Below are positions 1 to 6,390 of a stretch of 8,402 bases of DNA, piece by piece. Below the pieces are notes generated by a model, which worked only from the letters and a program-made list of their open reading frames with translations, was not told the DNA's origin and searched no databases. The stretch covers positions 1 to 8,402 of the forward strand of contig NZ_JAQIVI010000662.1 in the NCBI RefSeq assembly GCF_028618695.1, in the 5' to 3' direction. Each line of letters opens with the position of its first letter. The first letter of the stretch is position 1. A program made the position numbers and the translations under genes. Source of the stretch: Natrinema soli. Lineage in GTDB: Archaea; Halobacteriota; Halobacteria; Halobacteriales; Natrialbaceae.

Positions 1-282
1 GTCCGGTTCGCCGTCACGCACCGACGGGACGGCGGCGAGACGGGGCTCGTCATGTTCGGTCGCTCGAGAGGGGCCGACGTCGTCGTCTTCGGGCACAGCC
101 ACCGGCCGACGGTCGTCGAAACCGGCGATCTCACCCTGTTGAATCCCGGCAGTCACGCCGACCCGCGCGGGAATCAGCCGGGGTTCGCGACCCTCGAGGA
201 GCGCGATGATGGCGGCCTCGAGGGCTCGATTCGGCACCCGGACGGGACGGTGCTCGAGTCGCTCGAGATCCGAACGGCGTGA
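1..282 (+). CDS. Metallophosphoesterase, YfcE/MJ0936-like (3' part)
   Basis: The frame is open from the first base of the window, so the gene starts upstream and only the last 93 residues are present. Visible motifs are GADVVVFGHSHRP, the late GHSH/GHTH metal-ligand motif of calcineurin-like phosphoesterases, followed by LTLLNPGS, the typical closing strand of the YfcE/MJ0936 subfamily. The N-terminal half with the D-x-H and GNHD metal motifs lies outside the window. Family members are small soluble cytoplasmic phosphodiesterases with two divalent metals; the natural substrate is usually unknown. The Met at position 52 is in frame but internal to the domain, so it is not the start. The gene ends convergently with the ABC exporter operon, with a hairpin-rich gap between them. 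The family call is secure; the substrate cannot be told from this fragment. Confidence 0.88.
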   Translation, partial: VRFAVTHRRDGGETGLVMFGRSRGADVVVFGHSHRPTVVETGDLTLLNPGSHADPRGNQPGFATLEERDDGGLEGSIRHPDGTVLESLEIRTA

Positions 283-652
283 CTCTTCGCGACAATAGTT
301 CGGGTGGAAGAGCGTATCGCTCATAGTTGTCGTTCCGCCGGAGCCGTTCCGGGTTCGGTGACCAGTAGACGTGTGAATGGAACGGTGTGTTCTAATGGAA
401 TCGTGTGAGACGAAGCGTCCTGCTATCGTGGCAACAGGGGATCGCCACGCCCTCCCCAGCCGATTCGCTCGGTCACTGGCTCACGGCCTTCGGCCGTTCG
501 CCTTTCCGCGGCGCTTTGCGCCGCGCTTCCGTTCTCTCGCTCATCCCTCGCGTGCTTTTGAGCCGCAGTTCGCTGGCGCGAACCGCGGCACAGCACGCGC
601 CACCGCGTGTCATTTGGTCAAGCCGAACTCGAGGGCCACCGACCGGCCGCTC
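283..652. repeat. Intergenic region with GC-rich hairpin cluster A
   Basis: About 370 bases lie between the convergent 3' ends of the phosphoesterase and ABC permease genes. Open frames here show no protein-like pattern. From about 483 the sequence is a chain of inverted repeats: ACGGCC-ttc-GGCCGT at 483-497; CGCGGCGC-ttt-GCGCCGCG at 507-525; and an imperfect 12-bp stem at 562-589 (GCCGC, one mismatch, GTTCGC, loop tggc, and the matching arm). Between them are repetitive CTCGCTCA/TTCGCTC runs. The same style of sequence, with a nearly identical second hairpin, recurs at 5100-5260. From general familiarity this resembles dispersed intergenic repeats of Natrialbales genomes; that is recall and not checked. 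The stems could help terminate transcription from both sides. The part from 283 to 440 shows no clear feature. Confidence 0.6.
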
Positions 653-1456
653 TCAGTCGGTCAGTCCGTAGCCGATCTTAAACAGGTAGACGTCGATCGA
701 CAGAACGAGGACGGTGACTGCCGTGAGCACCGCGAGCGAAAGCAACGGCGCGAAGTCGGTGTAGGGTGCGGGCAGGATGCCGACGCCGATCAGGTCCGAG
801 TGGCCCAGCAGTCCGTACCGGACGCTGTCGACCATGTAGACCATCGGGTTCACCAGCGAGAGGCCCACCTGCCAGGCGTGGTCGAACGTCTCGAGCGAGT
901 AGAAGACGGCGCCGAAGAACACCAGCGGCCGGAGGATGAACTGGTTCATCACGGTCAGATCGTCGAAGTCTCGAGCGACGAGGCCGCCGATGATACCGAA
1001 CCCGGCGAACAGCGCCGTGATGACGACCATCGTCGCCACGAGATAGAGCCCGTGTTCGAAACTGATCGGGACGAACAGTCGCCCGACGGCGGCGATGATG
1101 ACGCCGACGATGAGACCCCGTACCGCGCTGGCACCGACGTAGGCGACGACCATCTCGACGTACGACAGCGGCGAGGTCAGCGTCTCGTGGATGTACTCGT
1201 TCCATCTGCCGTGAAAGATCGAGAACGAGGCGTTCTCGAAGGCGTTCGAGATCGCACCGAGGACGATGAGCCCGGGCACGATGAAGAGGATGTAGTCGAA
1301 GCCCGCGATCTGGTCGATCCGATTGCCCAGGATCACGCCGAAGACGGCGAAGTAGAGCACGTTCGTGATCGCCGGCGGCATGAACGTGTTCTTGGGCCGG
1401 CGGACGAATCGCAGAATCTCGCGTCGGAAGAGCGCGCGGAAGCCGACCGACAGCAT
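653..1456 (-). CDS. ABC-2 type transporter permease
   Basis: This is a 267-residue integral membrane subunit of an ABC exporter. Hydrophobic stretches near residues 27-45, 54-73, 103-124, 137-160, 171-188 and 237-256 give about six membrane segments, the normal ABC-2 fold. The N-terminus has the usual amphipathic, Arg-rich connecting helix (FRALFRREILRFVRRPKN). The segment FILRPLVFFGAVFYSLE, followed by NPMVYMVDSVRYG, matches the conserved ABC-2 region before the last membrane helix. Length and layout resemble the E. coli YadH type, and the neighbouring ATPase fits as its YadG-like partner. The start ATG overlaps the ATPase stop by one base (TGATG), which implies translational coupling and a 1:1 complex. 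The substrate is not evident; homologues are linked to drug, lipid or polysaccharide export. The predicted subunit fold is secure, the cargo unknown. Confidence 0.92.
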   Translation of the reverse strand: MLSVGFRALFRREILRFVRRPKNTFMPPAITNVLYFAVFGVILGNRIDQIAGFDYILFIVPGLIVLGAISNAFENASFSIFHGRWNEYIHETLTSPLSYVEMVVAYVGASAVRGLIVGVIIAAVGRLFVPISFEHGLYLVATMVVITALFAGFGIIGGLVARDFDDLTVMNQFILRPLVFFGAVFYSLETFDHAWQVGLSLVNPMVYMVDSVRYGLLGHSDLIGVGILPAPYTDFAPLLSLAVLTAVTVLVLSIDVYLFKIGYGLTD

Positions 1457-2481
1457 CAGGCGACCCCCTCCTGCTCTCGTTCCTGTTCTCGTTCGGTCTT
1501 CGACGGGGTCGCCTCGCCATCGCCGGTCTCGTCCTCACCCTCGGCTCCGGATCGGGTCACCGTCCGATCCTCGCTCCGGGTCAGGTCGACGAAGATCTCC
1601 TCGAGCGAGGTTCGGGTTATCTCGAGATCGGCGATCTCGTGGCCCATCGCCTCGAGATCATTGAGCAACTGCGGTGCAGTCGAACCACCGTCGTCGACGC
1701 GTACCTCGAGCAGGTCGCTGGAGACCGTCGTTTCGTGTGCGTACGCGCCGAGTTCGGGCGCGTTCGCGGGCACGGACTCGAGGCGGACGGCGATGGTATC
1801 GGTGCCGCGCCCCTTGAGTTCGTCCGGAGTCGCGACCGTCACCTTCCGGCCCTCGTTCATGATCGCGACGCGATCACAGAGCCGTTCGGCCTCCTCGATG
1901 TAGTGGGTCGTCAGCAGGATCGTCGTCCCCTCCTCGTTGAGTTCGGTGACGAGTTCCCAGAGGTCGTGGCGGAGCTGGACGTCGACGCCGGCGGTCGGCT
2001 CGTCCAGGATGAGCAGGTCGGGCTCGGTGACCAGGGCTCGAGCGAGCAGGAGCCGGCGTTTCATCCCGCCGGAGAGCCAGTCGAAGCGCTCGTCGCGCTT
2101 GTCGTAGATCCCGACGCGTTTGAGAACCTCGTCGGCCCGGTCGGCTGCTTCGGCGTCCGAAACGCCGTGATAGCCCGCTTTGTGTTTCAACACTTCTCTG
2201 ATCGAGAAGAATCGGTCGACGTTGAACTCCTGCGGTGCGAGGCCGATCGCGTCGCGGGCCTCCCGGTAGTCGTCCTCGACGTCGTGGCCGAAGACCCGCG
2301 CCTCGCCGCCGGTCTTGCGGACCAGGCCGACCAGCGTGTTGATAAACGTCGTCTTCCCCGCGCCATTGGGGCCGAGCAGGCCGAAGAACTCGCCTTCCTC
2401 GACGGTCAGCGACAGCTCCTGCAGGGCGCGCAGATCGCCGTACTCCTTCACGAGATCGACGGTCTCGATGGCCGGTGGCAT
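1456..2481 (-). CDS. ABC transporter ATP-binding protein (ABC-2 exporter)
   Basis: This 341-residue protein is the energy-coupling subunit of the exporter. In order: Walker A GPNGAGKTT (37-45), Q-loop Gln84 in APQEF, signature LSGGM (136-140), Walker B LLILDEPT (156-163) and H-loop His193 in TTHYIEEAE. Residues about 220-300 resemble the DUF4162-type C-terminal domain of DrrA/CcmA-like exporter ATPases. The last 40 or so residues are an acidic, charged low-complexity tail ending EREQEREQEGVA, a typical haloarchaeal extension. The open frame runs 20 codons further upstream, but the ATG at 2481 is preferred: family homology begins at MPPAIETVDLVKEYG, and a TTTAA box lies about 29 nt before it, inside the longer frame. 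The permease follows with a one-base overlap. All catalytic motifs are intact. Confidence 0.93.
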   Translation of the reverse strand: MPPAIETVDLVKEYGDLRALQELSLTVEEGEFFGLLGPNGAGKTTFINTLVGLVRKTGGEARVFGHDVEDDYREARDAIGLAPQEFNVDRFFSIREVLKHKAGYHGVSDAEAADRADEVLKRVGIYDKRDERFDWLSGGMKRRLLLARALVTEPDLLILDEPTAGVDVQLRHDLWELVTELNEEGTTILLTTHYIEEAERLCDRVAIMNEGRKVTVATPDELKGRGTDTIAVRLESVPANAPELGAYAHETTVSSDLLEVRVDDGGSTAPQLLNDLEAMGHEIADLEITRTSLEEIFVDLTRSEDRTVTRSGAEGEDETGDGEATPSKTEREQEREQEGVA

Positions 2482-2504
2482 CGGTACAGCGTCAGCCCCG
2501 GCTA

Positions 2505-2514
2505 CGGTTAAACC
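2505..2514 (-). promoter_or_regulatory. TATA box for the ABC exporter operon
   Basis: On the minus strand the bases read GGTTTAACCG, with the TTTAA centred about 29 nt before the ATG at 2481. This spacing predicts that transcription starts at or next to the A of the start codon, a leaderless mRNA. It lies in the 80-base gap after the S2P gene stop, so the exporter can be expressed independently of that upstream gene, although read-through is also possible. Confidence 0.6.
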
Positions 2515-2561
2515 GTTTGTTCGGGGAACCAATCGCTCCAAAATCGGCTTGTGAATATCAC

Positions 2562-3737
2562 TCAGTCCGCCGTCCGCGGCCGACTCGAGGGAGCGATCGC
2601 ACCGCTTTGCTGCACGATGTCGAACGCGGTCATCACGTCGGTTCGAGAGATCAGTCCGACGAGGTCGTCGTCGTCCACCACGAGCAGCCGTCCGATATCG
2701 TGTTCCCGCATCCGATCGATAGCGGTCATCGCGTCGGAATCGGGGGTGATCGTCTGCAGTTCCGTCGTCATCACGTCTTCGACGGTGTAGGCGTCGCGCT
2801 CGACCGGTTCGATCTCGCGGGCGTCGGTCAGCGTCACGAGACCGATGAGTCGCTCCCCCTCGAACGCGTCCGTATCGACGACCGGATAGCCGGTGTGGCG
2901 TTCGGTGAACATCCGCCGGATCAGCTCCGCGACCGTCGTCTCGGGCTCGACGGTGTGGAGCTCACTCGCCGGCGTCATGATGTCGCCGACGATCACGTCC
3001 TGGAAAGCCGCCTTCATCGTCACCTGCTGGGCCTCGCTCGAGGCGGCGATGTAGACGAAGAAGGCGACGCCGATGAGGATGATGTTGCCCGAAAAGAGGC
3101 CGAACAGCCCCATCAGGACCGCGAACAGCTTTCCGACGCTGGCGGCCTGCTGGGTCGCCTGTGCGTAGGGTTGACTGCGAGCGAGCAGCGCTCGCAGCAC
3201 CCGCCCGCCGTCCATGGGGAACGCGGGGAGCATGTTGAAGAACGCGAGCGCGACGTTCAGGACGGCGAGATAGCCCAGGACGAACCGCGGGCCGTTGAGA
3301 CTCTCGGGGGTGACGACGAAGAGCGCGTAGGAGCCGACGCCGACCAGCACGCTGACGATCGGGCCGGCGACGGCGATGTTGAGTTCCTGTCGCCAGTCTT
3401 CGGGCATCTCGGAGAAGGCGGCGATGCCGCCGAACAGCCAGAGGGTGATCGATTCGATCGGAAATCCGTATCGCCGAGCGGTCAGCGAGTGGCCGAGTTC
3501 GTGGAGCACGACGCCGACGAACAGGCCGATCGCAGCGGCTAATCCGAGCAGCCACGGCATCGAACCGGCGGTGATGGTTCCGACGTCGATTCCCGCCGCT
3601 AACCCGTCGTTCAGTATTCCAGCGACGGTCTCGATCTGTGCTCCGATGAGATACGCAAATAGCGGGAGCACCAGCAAGAACGTCAGATCCAGTTTGATCG
3701 GAATCCCGAACAGGGACCCGATCCGGAAACTCCTCAT
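2562..3737 (-). CDS. Site-2 protease family (M50) metalloprotease with two CBS domains
   Basis: This 391-residue protein is a predicted intramembrane zinc protease that cleaves within the membrane. HELGH at residues 79-83 supplies two zinc ligands and the catalytic Glu. NMLPAFPMDGGR at 168-179 is the N-x-x-P-x-x-P-x-D-G motif carrying the third ligand (Asp176). Hydrophobic stretches occur near 18-33, 61-85, 121-143, 153-170 and 203-233. Two CBS modules follow at about 250-313 and 319-375, each opening with a D-V/I-M-T segment. They face the cytoplasm and in other proteins bind adenine nucleotides, so they may gate activity; that part is inference. An in-frame Met 35 codons upstream is rejected because the TATA box lies between it and the chosen start, and MRSFRIGSLFGIPIKLD is the usual family N-terminus. 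The substrate, often a membrane-bound anti-sigma or regulator in bacteria, is unknown here. The ABC operon lies 80 bases downstream. Confidence 0.93.
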   Translation of the reverse strand: MRSFRIGSLFGIPIKLDLTFLLVLPLFAYLIGAQIETVAGILNDGLAAGIDVGTITAGSMPWLLGLAAAIGLFVGVVLHELGHSLTARRYGFPIESITLWLFGGIAAFSEMPEDWRQELNIAVAGPIVSVLVGVGSYALFVVTPESLNGPRFVLGYLAVLNVALAFFNMLPAFPMDGGRVLRALLARSQPYAQATQQAASVGKLFAVLMGLFGLFSGNIILIGVAFFVYIAASSEAQQVTMKAAFQDVIVGDIMTPASELHTVEPETTVAELIRRMFTERHTGYPVVDTDAFEGERLIGLVTLTDAREIEPVERDAYTVEDVMTTELQTITPDSDAMTAIDRMREHDIGRLLVVDDDDLVGLISRTDVMTAFDIVQQSGAIAPSSRPRTAD

Positions 3738-3760
3738 ATAGAGTGGTTTTCGCGGCGGAA

Positions 3761-3770
3761 CCTTAAATAC
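3761..3770 (-). promoter_or_regulatory. TATA box for the S2P-CBS protease gene
   Basis: The minus strand reads GTATTTAAGG, a near-ideal haloarchaeal TATA element, centred about 29 nt before the ATG at 3737. It predicts a leaderless transcript and decides the start codon, since the longer open frame would place the promoter inside the coding region. Confidence 0.7.
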
Positions 3771-4012
3771 GCCGCCGGGAACGGTGGTCGGGATAGCGGA
3801 TGAGCAGCGCACCCGCGACTCGTCGCCGGCCACCGGCGACACTCATACGGACTGCCGTCAGTCGGGTTCGGCGAACCCACAGGACGATCACAACCGTGGC
3901 GGGAACCCGTTACAGCAATTCGTCTCAGCCCGTTTTCCGATCGCGCTGCGTTCTCGACTCCGCCACGAAATATAATCGCAATAATACCTACTAGGATATC
4001 TATATTCTCTGC
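3771..4012. other. Divergent intergenic region with AT-rich island
   Basis: This separates the S2P promoter from the regulator promoter. Bases 3790-3955 are GC-rich; two overlapping short plus-strand frames there lack protein-like composition and are not called. From about 3968 to 4010 the composition turns sharply AT-rich, with TATAATCG, AATAATACC and GATATCTATATTC. The island could hold regulator binding sites or a second, more distal TATA box (TATCTATATT at about 3998-4007). An inverted pair CCACGAA (3963-3969) and TTCGTGG (4033-4039) brackets the island. Confidence 0.4.
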
Positions 4013-4019
4013 ACCATAG

Positions 4020-4027
4020 GCTTATAC
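4020..4027 (+). promoter_or_regulatory. TATA box for the small winged-helix regulator
   Basis: The sequence GCTTATAC is centred about 27 nt before the ATG at 4051, the spacing expected for a leaderless haloarchaeal transcript. It favours the ATG at 4051 over the in-frame GTG at 4036, which would lie upstream of the predicted transcription start. Confidence 0.55.
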
Positions 4028-4050
4028 AGGAGTTCGTGGATATTGTTAGT

Positions 4051-4284
4051 ATGTTGAAACAAGACACACAACCGACCGACCGATACAGCCCGCTCCCGAC
4101 CGAACTCGACTCCGCACAGAGCAAACTCGTGTACGTCACCCTCGAGGCCACCGGCGGAGCGACGACCGGAGACCTGAGCCGACTCCTGAACATGCAGAAG
4201 CTCACAATCCTGAGCGTGCTCTCGTCGCTCTCGAGTCAGGGCCTGATCGAGGAGACCGGGTCGGCGTACGTCGTCACGAACTGA
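4051..4284 (+). CDS. Small winged helix-turn-helix (MarR/TrmB-like) transcriptional regulator
   Basis: This 77-residue protein is almost entirely one DNA-binding domain. After a polar N-terminus of about 20 residues, SAQSKLVYVTLEATGGATTGDLSRLLNMQKLTILSVLSSLSSQGLIEETGSAYVVTN reads as helix 1, helix 2, recognition helix (about residues 42-59), then a beta-wing ending YVV. The pattern 'TTGDLSRLLNM..LTILSVLSSLSSQGLIE' is typical of MarR- and TrmB-like winged helices. No ligand-binding or dimerisation extension is present, so it may dimerise through the wHTH itself or act with a partner. Small single-domain regulators of this kind are common in haloarchaea. The GTG at 4036 would add five residues (start-codon Met, then DIVS) but sits before the predicted transcription start. 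The targets are unknown; the divergent S2P gene and its own promoter are candidates. Confidence 0.82.
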   Translation: MLKQDTQPTDRYSPLPTELDSAQSKLVYVTLEATGGATTGDLSRLLNMQKLTILSVLSSLSSQGLIEETGSAYVVTN

Positions 4285-4354
4285 GTTCGGAACCGCCGTT
4301 TCGACAGACCGCGTCGGGGACGCCGGTCTGATCTCGAGTCGACACTGCTGTCAC

Positions 4355-4372
4355 CAGCCGGGATACCGGCTG
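4355..4372 (+). terminator. Possible hairpin downstream of the regulator gene
   Basis: A perfect 7-bp inverted repeat CAGCCGG-ggat-type loop-CCGGCTG lies about 70 nt after the regulator stop and about 90 nt before the rpl10e TATA box. No T-run follows, so it is not a classical archaeal terminator. It could be a transcript end structure, or a chance palindrome in GC-rich DNA. Confidence 0.25.
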
Positions 4373-4435
4373 TCGGTACCGACGCCCCTCGGTTCGCTCG
4401 CGGTGATCGACCGCGGCGCTGTCCGACGCGGCGCT

Positions 4436-4450
4436 TCGAAGCCTTTATCC
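4436..4450 (+). promoter_or_regulatory. Promoter (BRE/TATA) of rpl10e
   Basis: TCGAAGCCTTTATCC has the purine-rich BRE-like CGAAG followed by a TTTAT box (4444-4448). The box is about 42 nt before the ATG, so transcription should start near 4471-4473 and leave a leader of about 15-17 nt. The leader TCTAAGTAATCACAACC contains no GGAGG-type ribosome-binding site. This is the only promoter in the window that does not predict a leaderless mRNA. Confidence 0.65.
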
Positions 4451-4487
4451 GCCCGGTGGGCCTCCGTTTTTCTAAGTAATCACAACC

Positions 4488-5018
4488 ATGTCAGACAAGC
4501 CTGCCTCCATGTACCGGGAGATCAGTAAGCCGGCCTACACGCGCCGCGAATACATTACTGGTATCCCTGGCTCGAAGATCGCACAGCACAAGATGGGCGA
4601 CGTCAAAGCGGATCCCGACGACTTCCCCGTCCAGATGAGCCTCATCACGGAAGAAGAGGTCCAGCTCCGTCACGGAAGTCTCGAGGCCTCGCGCCTCTCG
4701 GCGAACCGTCACATGCTGAAAAACGCCGGCGAGAACAACTACAAGATGATCCTGCGGAAGTTCCCCCACCAGGTCATTCGGGAGAACAAGCAGGCGACGG
4801 GTGCCGGGGCGGACCGTGTCTCCGACGGAATGCGCCAGGCGTTCGGGAAGATCGTCGGCACCGCCGCCCGAATGGGCGCCGGCGAGCGTATCTTCACCAT
4901 CTGGTGTGACGTCGACGACGCCGACTTCGCCAAGGACGCGCTCCGTCGCTCCTACAACAAGATCTCGCCGCCGTGTCGCATCGTCATCGAGCGCGGCGAG
5001 GAAGAGCTTATCGCATAA
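4488..5018 (+). CDS. rpl10e: 50S ribosomal protein L16 / L10e (uL16)
   Basis: This 176-residue protein is the archaeal uL16 of the large ribosomal subunit, which sits near the tRNA elbow between the A and P sites and is needed for late 50S assembly. It is recognised throughout its length: [53 protein letters not shown], the highly conserved [46 protein letters not shown], and the closing strand [10 protein letters not shown]. Length matches other haloarchaeal L10e proteins. The N-terminal [10 protein letters not shown] agrees with the Haloarcula protein as remembered, supporting the first ATG over Met8. The gene stands alone, outside a ribosomal operon, with its own promoter and a strong palindrome 7 bases after the stop. 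It is intact, with no odd features. Confidence 0.98.
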   Translation: MSDKPASMYREISKPAYTRREYITGIPGSKIAQHKMGDVKADPDDFPVQMSLITEEEVQLRHGSLEASRLSANRHMLKNAGENNYKMILRKFPHQVIRENKQATGAGADRVSDGMRQAFGKIVGTAARMGAGERIFTIWCDVDDADFAKDALRRSYNKISPPCRIVIERGEEELIA

Positions 5019-5024
5019 GACGAA

Positions 5025-5072
5025 CGAAGTTTTGCTCTGCGGGCCAGCAAGCTGGCCCTCGGCAAAAATTCG
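5025..5072 (+). terminator. Long bipartite palindrome behind rpl10e (putative terminator or repeat element)
   Basis: Three nested arms pair: CGAA (5025-5028) with TTCG (5069-5072), TTTTGC (5030-5035) with GCAAAA (5062-5067), and GGGCCAGC (5041-5048) with GCTGGCCC (5051-5058). This gives 18 base pairs, one single mismatch between the outer arms and a small internal loop (TCTGC opposite TCG). It begins 7 bases after the rpl10e stop, so it can define the 3' end of that mRNA. It is followed by an A-rich rather than T-rich run, which is not standard for an archaeal intrinsic terminator. It may instead be a copy of a dispersed palindromic element. Confidence 0.55.
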
Positions 5073-5094
5073 ATTAAAAGCAACGGAAGACGTT

Positions 5095-5350
5095 CCTGCT
5101 CACTTCGTTCGCGGGCTGCGACTTCCGAGCCTTCGTTCGCTCCGCTCACGAAGACACTCCTCCCTCCGTTCACTTACTCCTGAGCGGCGCTTCGCGCCGC
5201 GCAGTCGCTCGTTCACATCGGTCGTCGGCCCGCTCGTTCGTGCCTTCGGCACTCACTCGCGGTCGTGACGGTGTGAACGCCTGCCCTCCCCCGAGTCGTG
5301 GACTCCTCGCAGCGCTCGGAGCCCACTCCCGGCCACCGCATTTGGAATTT
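5095..5350. repeat. Intergenic region with GC-rich hairpin cluster B
   Basis: This occupies most of the gap between rpl10e and the ATP-grasp gene and has no protein-like frame. It carries CTTCGT...ACGAAG at 5131-5153, GCGGCGC-ttc-GCGCCGC at 5184-5200 and GTGCC-ttc-GGCAC at 5240-5252, embedded in TTCGCTC/CGCTCAC-type runs. The middle hairpin differs by one loop base from the one at 508-526 in cluster A. Both clusters contain a CCTCCCC stretch. The ATP-grasp promoter starts only after the cluster ends. Confidence 0.55.
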
Positions 5351-5369
5351 CGGACCCGCGTCTCGAGCA

Positions 5370-5379
5370 CCTTTTTACC
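5370..5379 (+). promoter_or_regulatory. TATA box for the ATP-grasp gene
   Basis: CCTTTTTACC, with the T/A core at 5372-5377, is centred about 27 nt before the ATG at 5402 and predicts a leaderless mRNA. It rules out the upstream in-frame Met at 5240, whose extension runs through the hairpin cluster. Confidence 0.6.
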
Positions 5380-5401
5380 CCTCTACTCCCGACGTCCGAC
5401 T

Positions 5402-6268
5402 ATGATCGATCTCGCGGTCGTCAATGAGAAACAGACGTTTCGGCGGATGCAGGACCCGCTGGCCGAACGAGGCGTACGGGTTCACCACGTGCCCGTACGC
5501 GAGCGCACGGTCGCGCTCGGTGATCCACCGTGGTCGCCCGACGTCTACGACGTCGGCTTCGTCTATCCCGGTCGGCTGATGGAGGGTGGCGTCGCGGACG
5601 CCCTGCTCGAGATTCCGTGGCTCAACGATCATGAGACGGTGTTGACCTCGCGGAACAAGGCCGAGGTGCTGGCGCGACTCGAGCGGGCCGCCCTCCCGGT
5701 ACCGGACTCCGTCTACGTCTCCAACGACGTCGGCGAGGCCGAACTGGTCGAGGTCTTCGAGCAGTTCGAGCCGCCGGTCGTGGTCAAACCGAACTCGACG
5801 ACGCGGGGCGTCGGCGTCGCGAAAGCCCACGATCTCGACTCCTTCCTCGGGATCTGTGACTATCTCTCGCTGGTCCACGACTACAAGGCGACCGGCGACC
5901 AGTCGTTTCTGGTTCAGGAGTACCTCCCGAACGCGACCGACTACCGGGTGATGCTACTCGAGGGGGAGTACGTCGGCGCGGTCGAGCGCCGGCTCCCCGA
6001 CGACGCGGTGCGCGAGGGGCAGTGGAAACACAACGTCCACCGCGGGGCCGAAGCGACCGGGATCGACCTCCCCGAACCGTGGCGCGACCTGGCCGAATCG
6101 GTCGCGGTCGAACTCGAGATCCCCTTCCTGGGCGTCGATCTGCTCGAGACCGGCGAGAAAGTAGTGGTCAACGAGACGAACGCGCGACCGACGATCGACG
6201 AGGAAACGAAGTACGAACCGGACTTCTACGATCGGCTCGCGGCCGCGATACGCGCCGCTGCGGACTGA
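5402..6268 (+). CDS. RimK-like ATP-grasp ligase (probable alpha-L-glutamate ligase family)
   Basis: This 288-residue cytoplasmic enzyme has the ATP-grasp fold, which uses ATP to activate a carboxylate as acyl phosphate and join it to an amine. Residues 1-80 form the N-terminal substrate domain. TSRNKAEVLARLERAALPVPDSVYV (82-106) is the usual opening of the central domain. VVVKP with Lys129 and the loop NSTTRGVGV (131-139) bind ATP phosphates, and VQEYL (171-175) is the hinge. WKHNVHRGA (208-216), Asp246 and NETN (257-260) supply Mg/ATP ligands, as in RimK, CofF and MptN. Length fits the RimK/CofF/MptN size of about 290. These relatives add glutamate to a protein, to coenzyme F420 or to tetrahydromethanopterin; the acceptor here cannot be decided. 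The start at 5402 is fixed by the TATA box 27 nt upstream. It lies downstream of rpl10e but is separately promoted. Confidence 0.85.
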   Translation: MIDLAVVNEKQTFRRMQDPLAERGVRVHHVPVRERTVALGDPPWSPDVYDVGFVYPGRLMEGGVADALLEIPWLNDHETVLTSRNKAEVLARLERAALPVPDSVYVSNDVGEAELVEVFEQFEPPVVVKPNSTTRGVGVAKAHDLDSFLGICDYLSLVHDYKATGDQSFLVQEYLPNATDYRVMLLEGEYVGAVERRLPDDAVREGQWKHNVHRGAEATGIDLPEPWRDLAESVAVELEIPFLGVDLLETGEKVVVNETNARPTIDEETKYEPDFYDRLAAAIRAAAD

Positions 6269-6390
6269 GACGGTCCGTCGGAACGATGTCCCGAAGCAAT
6301 CGCAGAACGGTTCGCGGGTGCTCCGGAACTGACTGACAGCAGCCGTCTGAAGAGACCGAAAACGAGTCGATTCGACCGCGAGCGGCCCGA

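Noticed and set aside
440..630. tRNA or small structured RNA gene suspected from clustered stems
   Set aside because: No cloverleaf arrangement, no T-loop GTTCRANNC in the right context and no promoter at a fitting distance.
377..1903. Open frame of 508 codons on the plus strand, opposite the ABC genes
   Set aside because: It lies antisense to two genes with intact motifs. Its product is a Arg/Asp/His/Ser-rich string with no domain, as expected when GC3 bias removes stops from the opposite frame.
1639..2511. Plus-strand frame of 290 codons opposite the ABC ATPase
   Set aside because: Antisense shadow of a gene with complete Walker A, Walker B and signature motifs; no recognisable domain.
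2475..3542. Plus-strand frame of 355 codons opposite the S2P gene
   Set aside because: Antisense shadow; the product is His/Asp/Arg-rich without hydrophobic core patterns, while the minus strand encodes HELGH and CBS motifs.
3784..3994. Two overlapping short plus-strand frames (63 and 64 codons) in the S2P/regulator gap
   Set aside because: Composition is not acidic or domain-like, no promoter at the right distance, and they run into the AT-rich island.
5095..5260. CRISPR array suspected from the repeated hairpins
   Set aside because: The repeats are not regularly spaced, not of constant length and have no unique spacers; no cas genes are present.
4801..5268. Frame of 155 codons overlapping the end of rpl10e and hairpin cluster B
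   Set aside because: The first part is an out-of-frame reading of rpl10e and the rest is Ser/Arg-rich translation of the repeat cluster.
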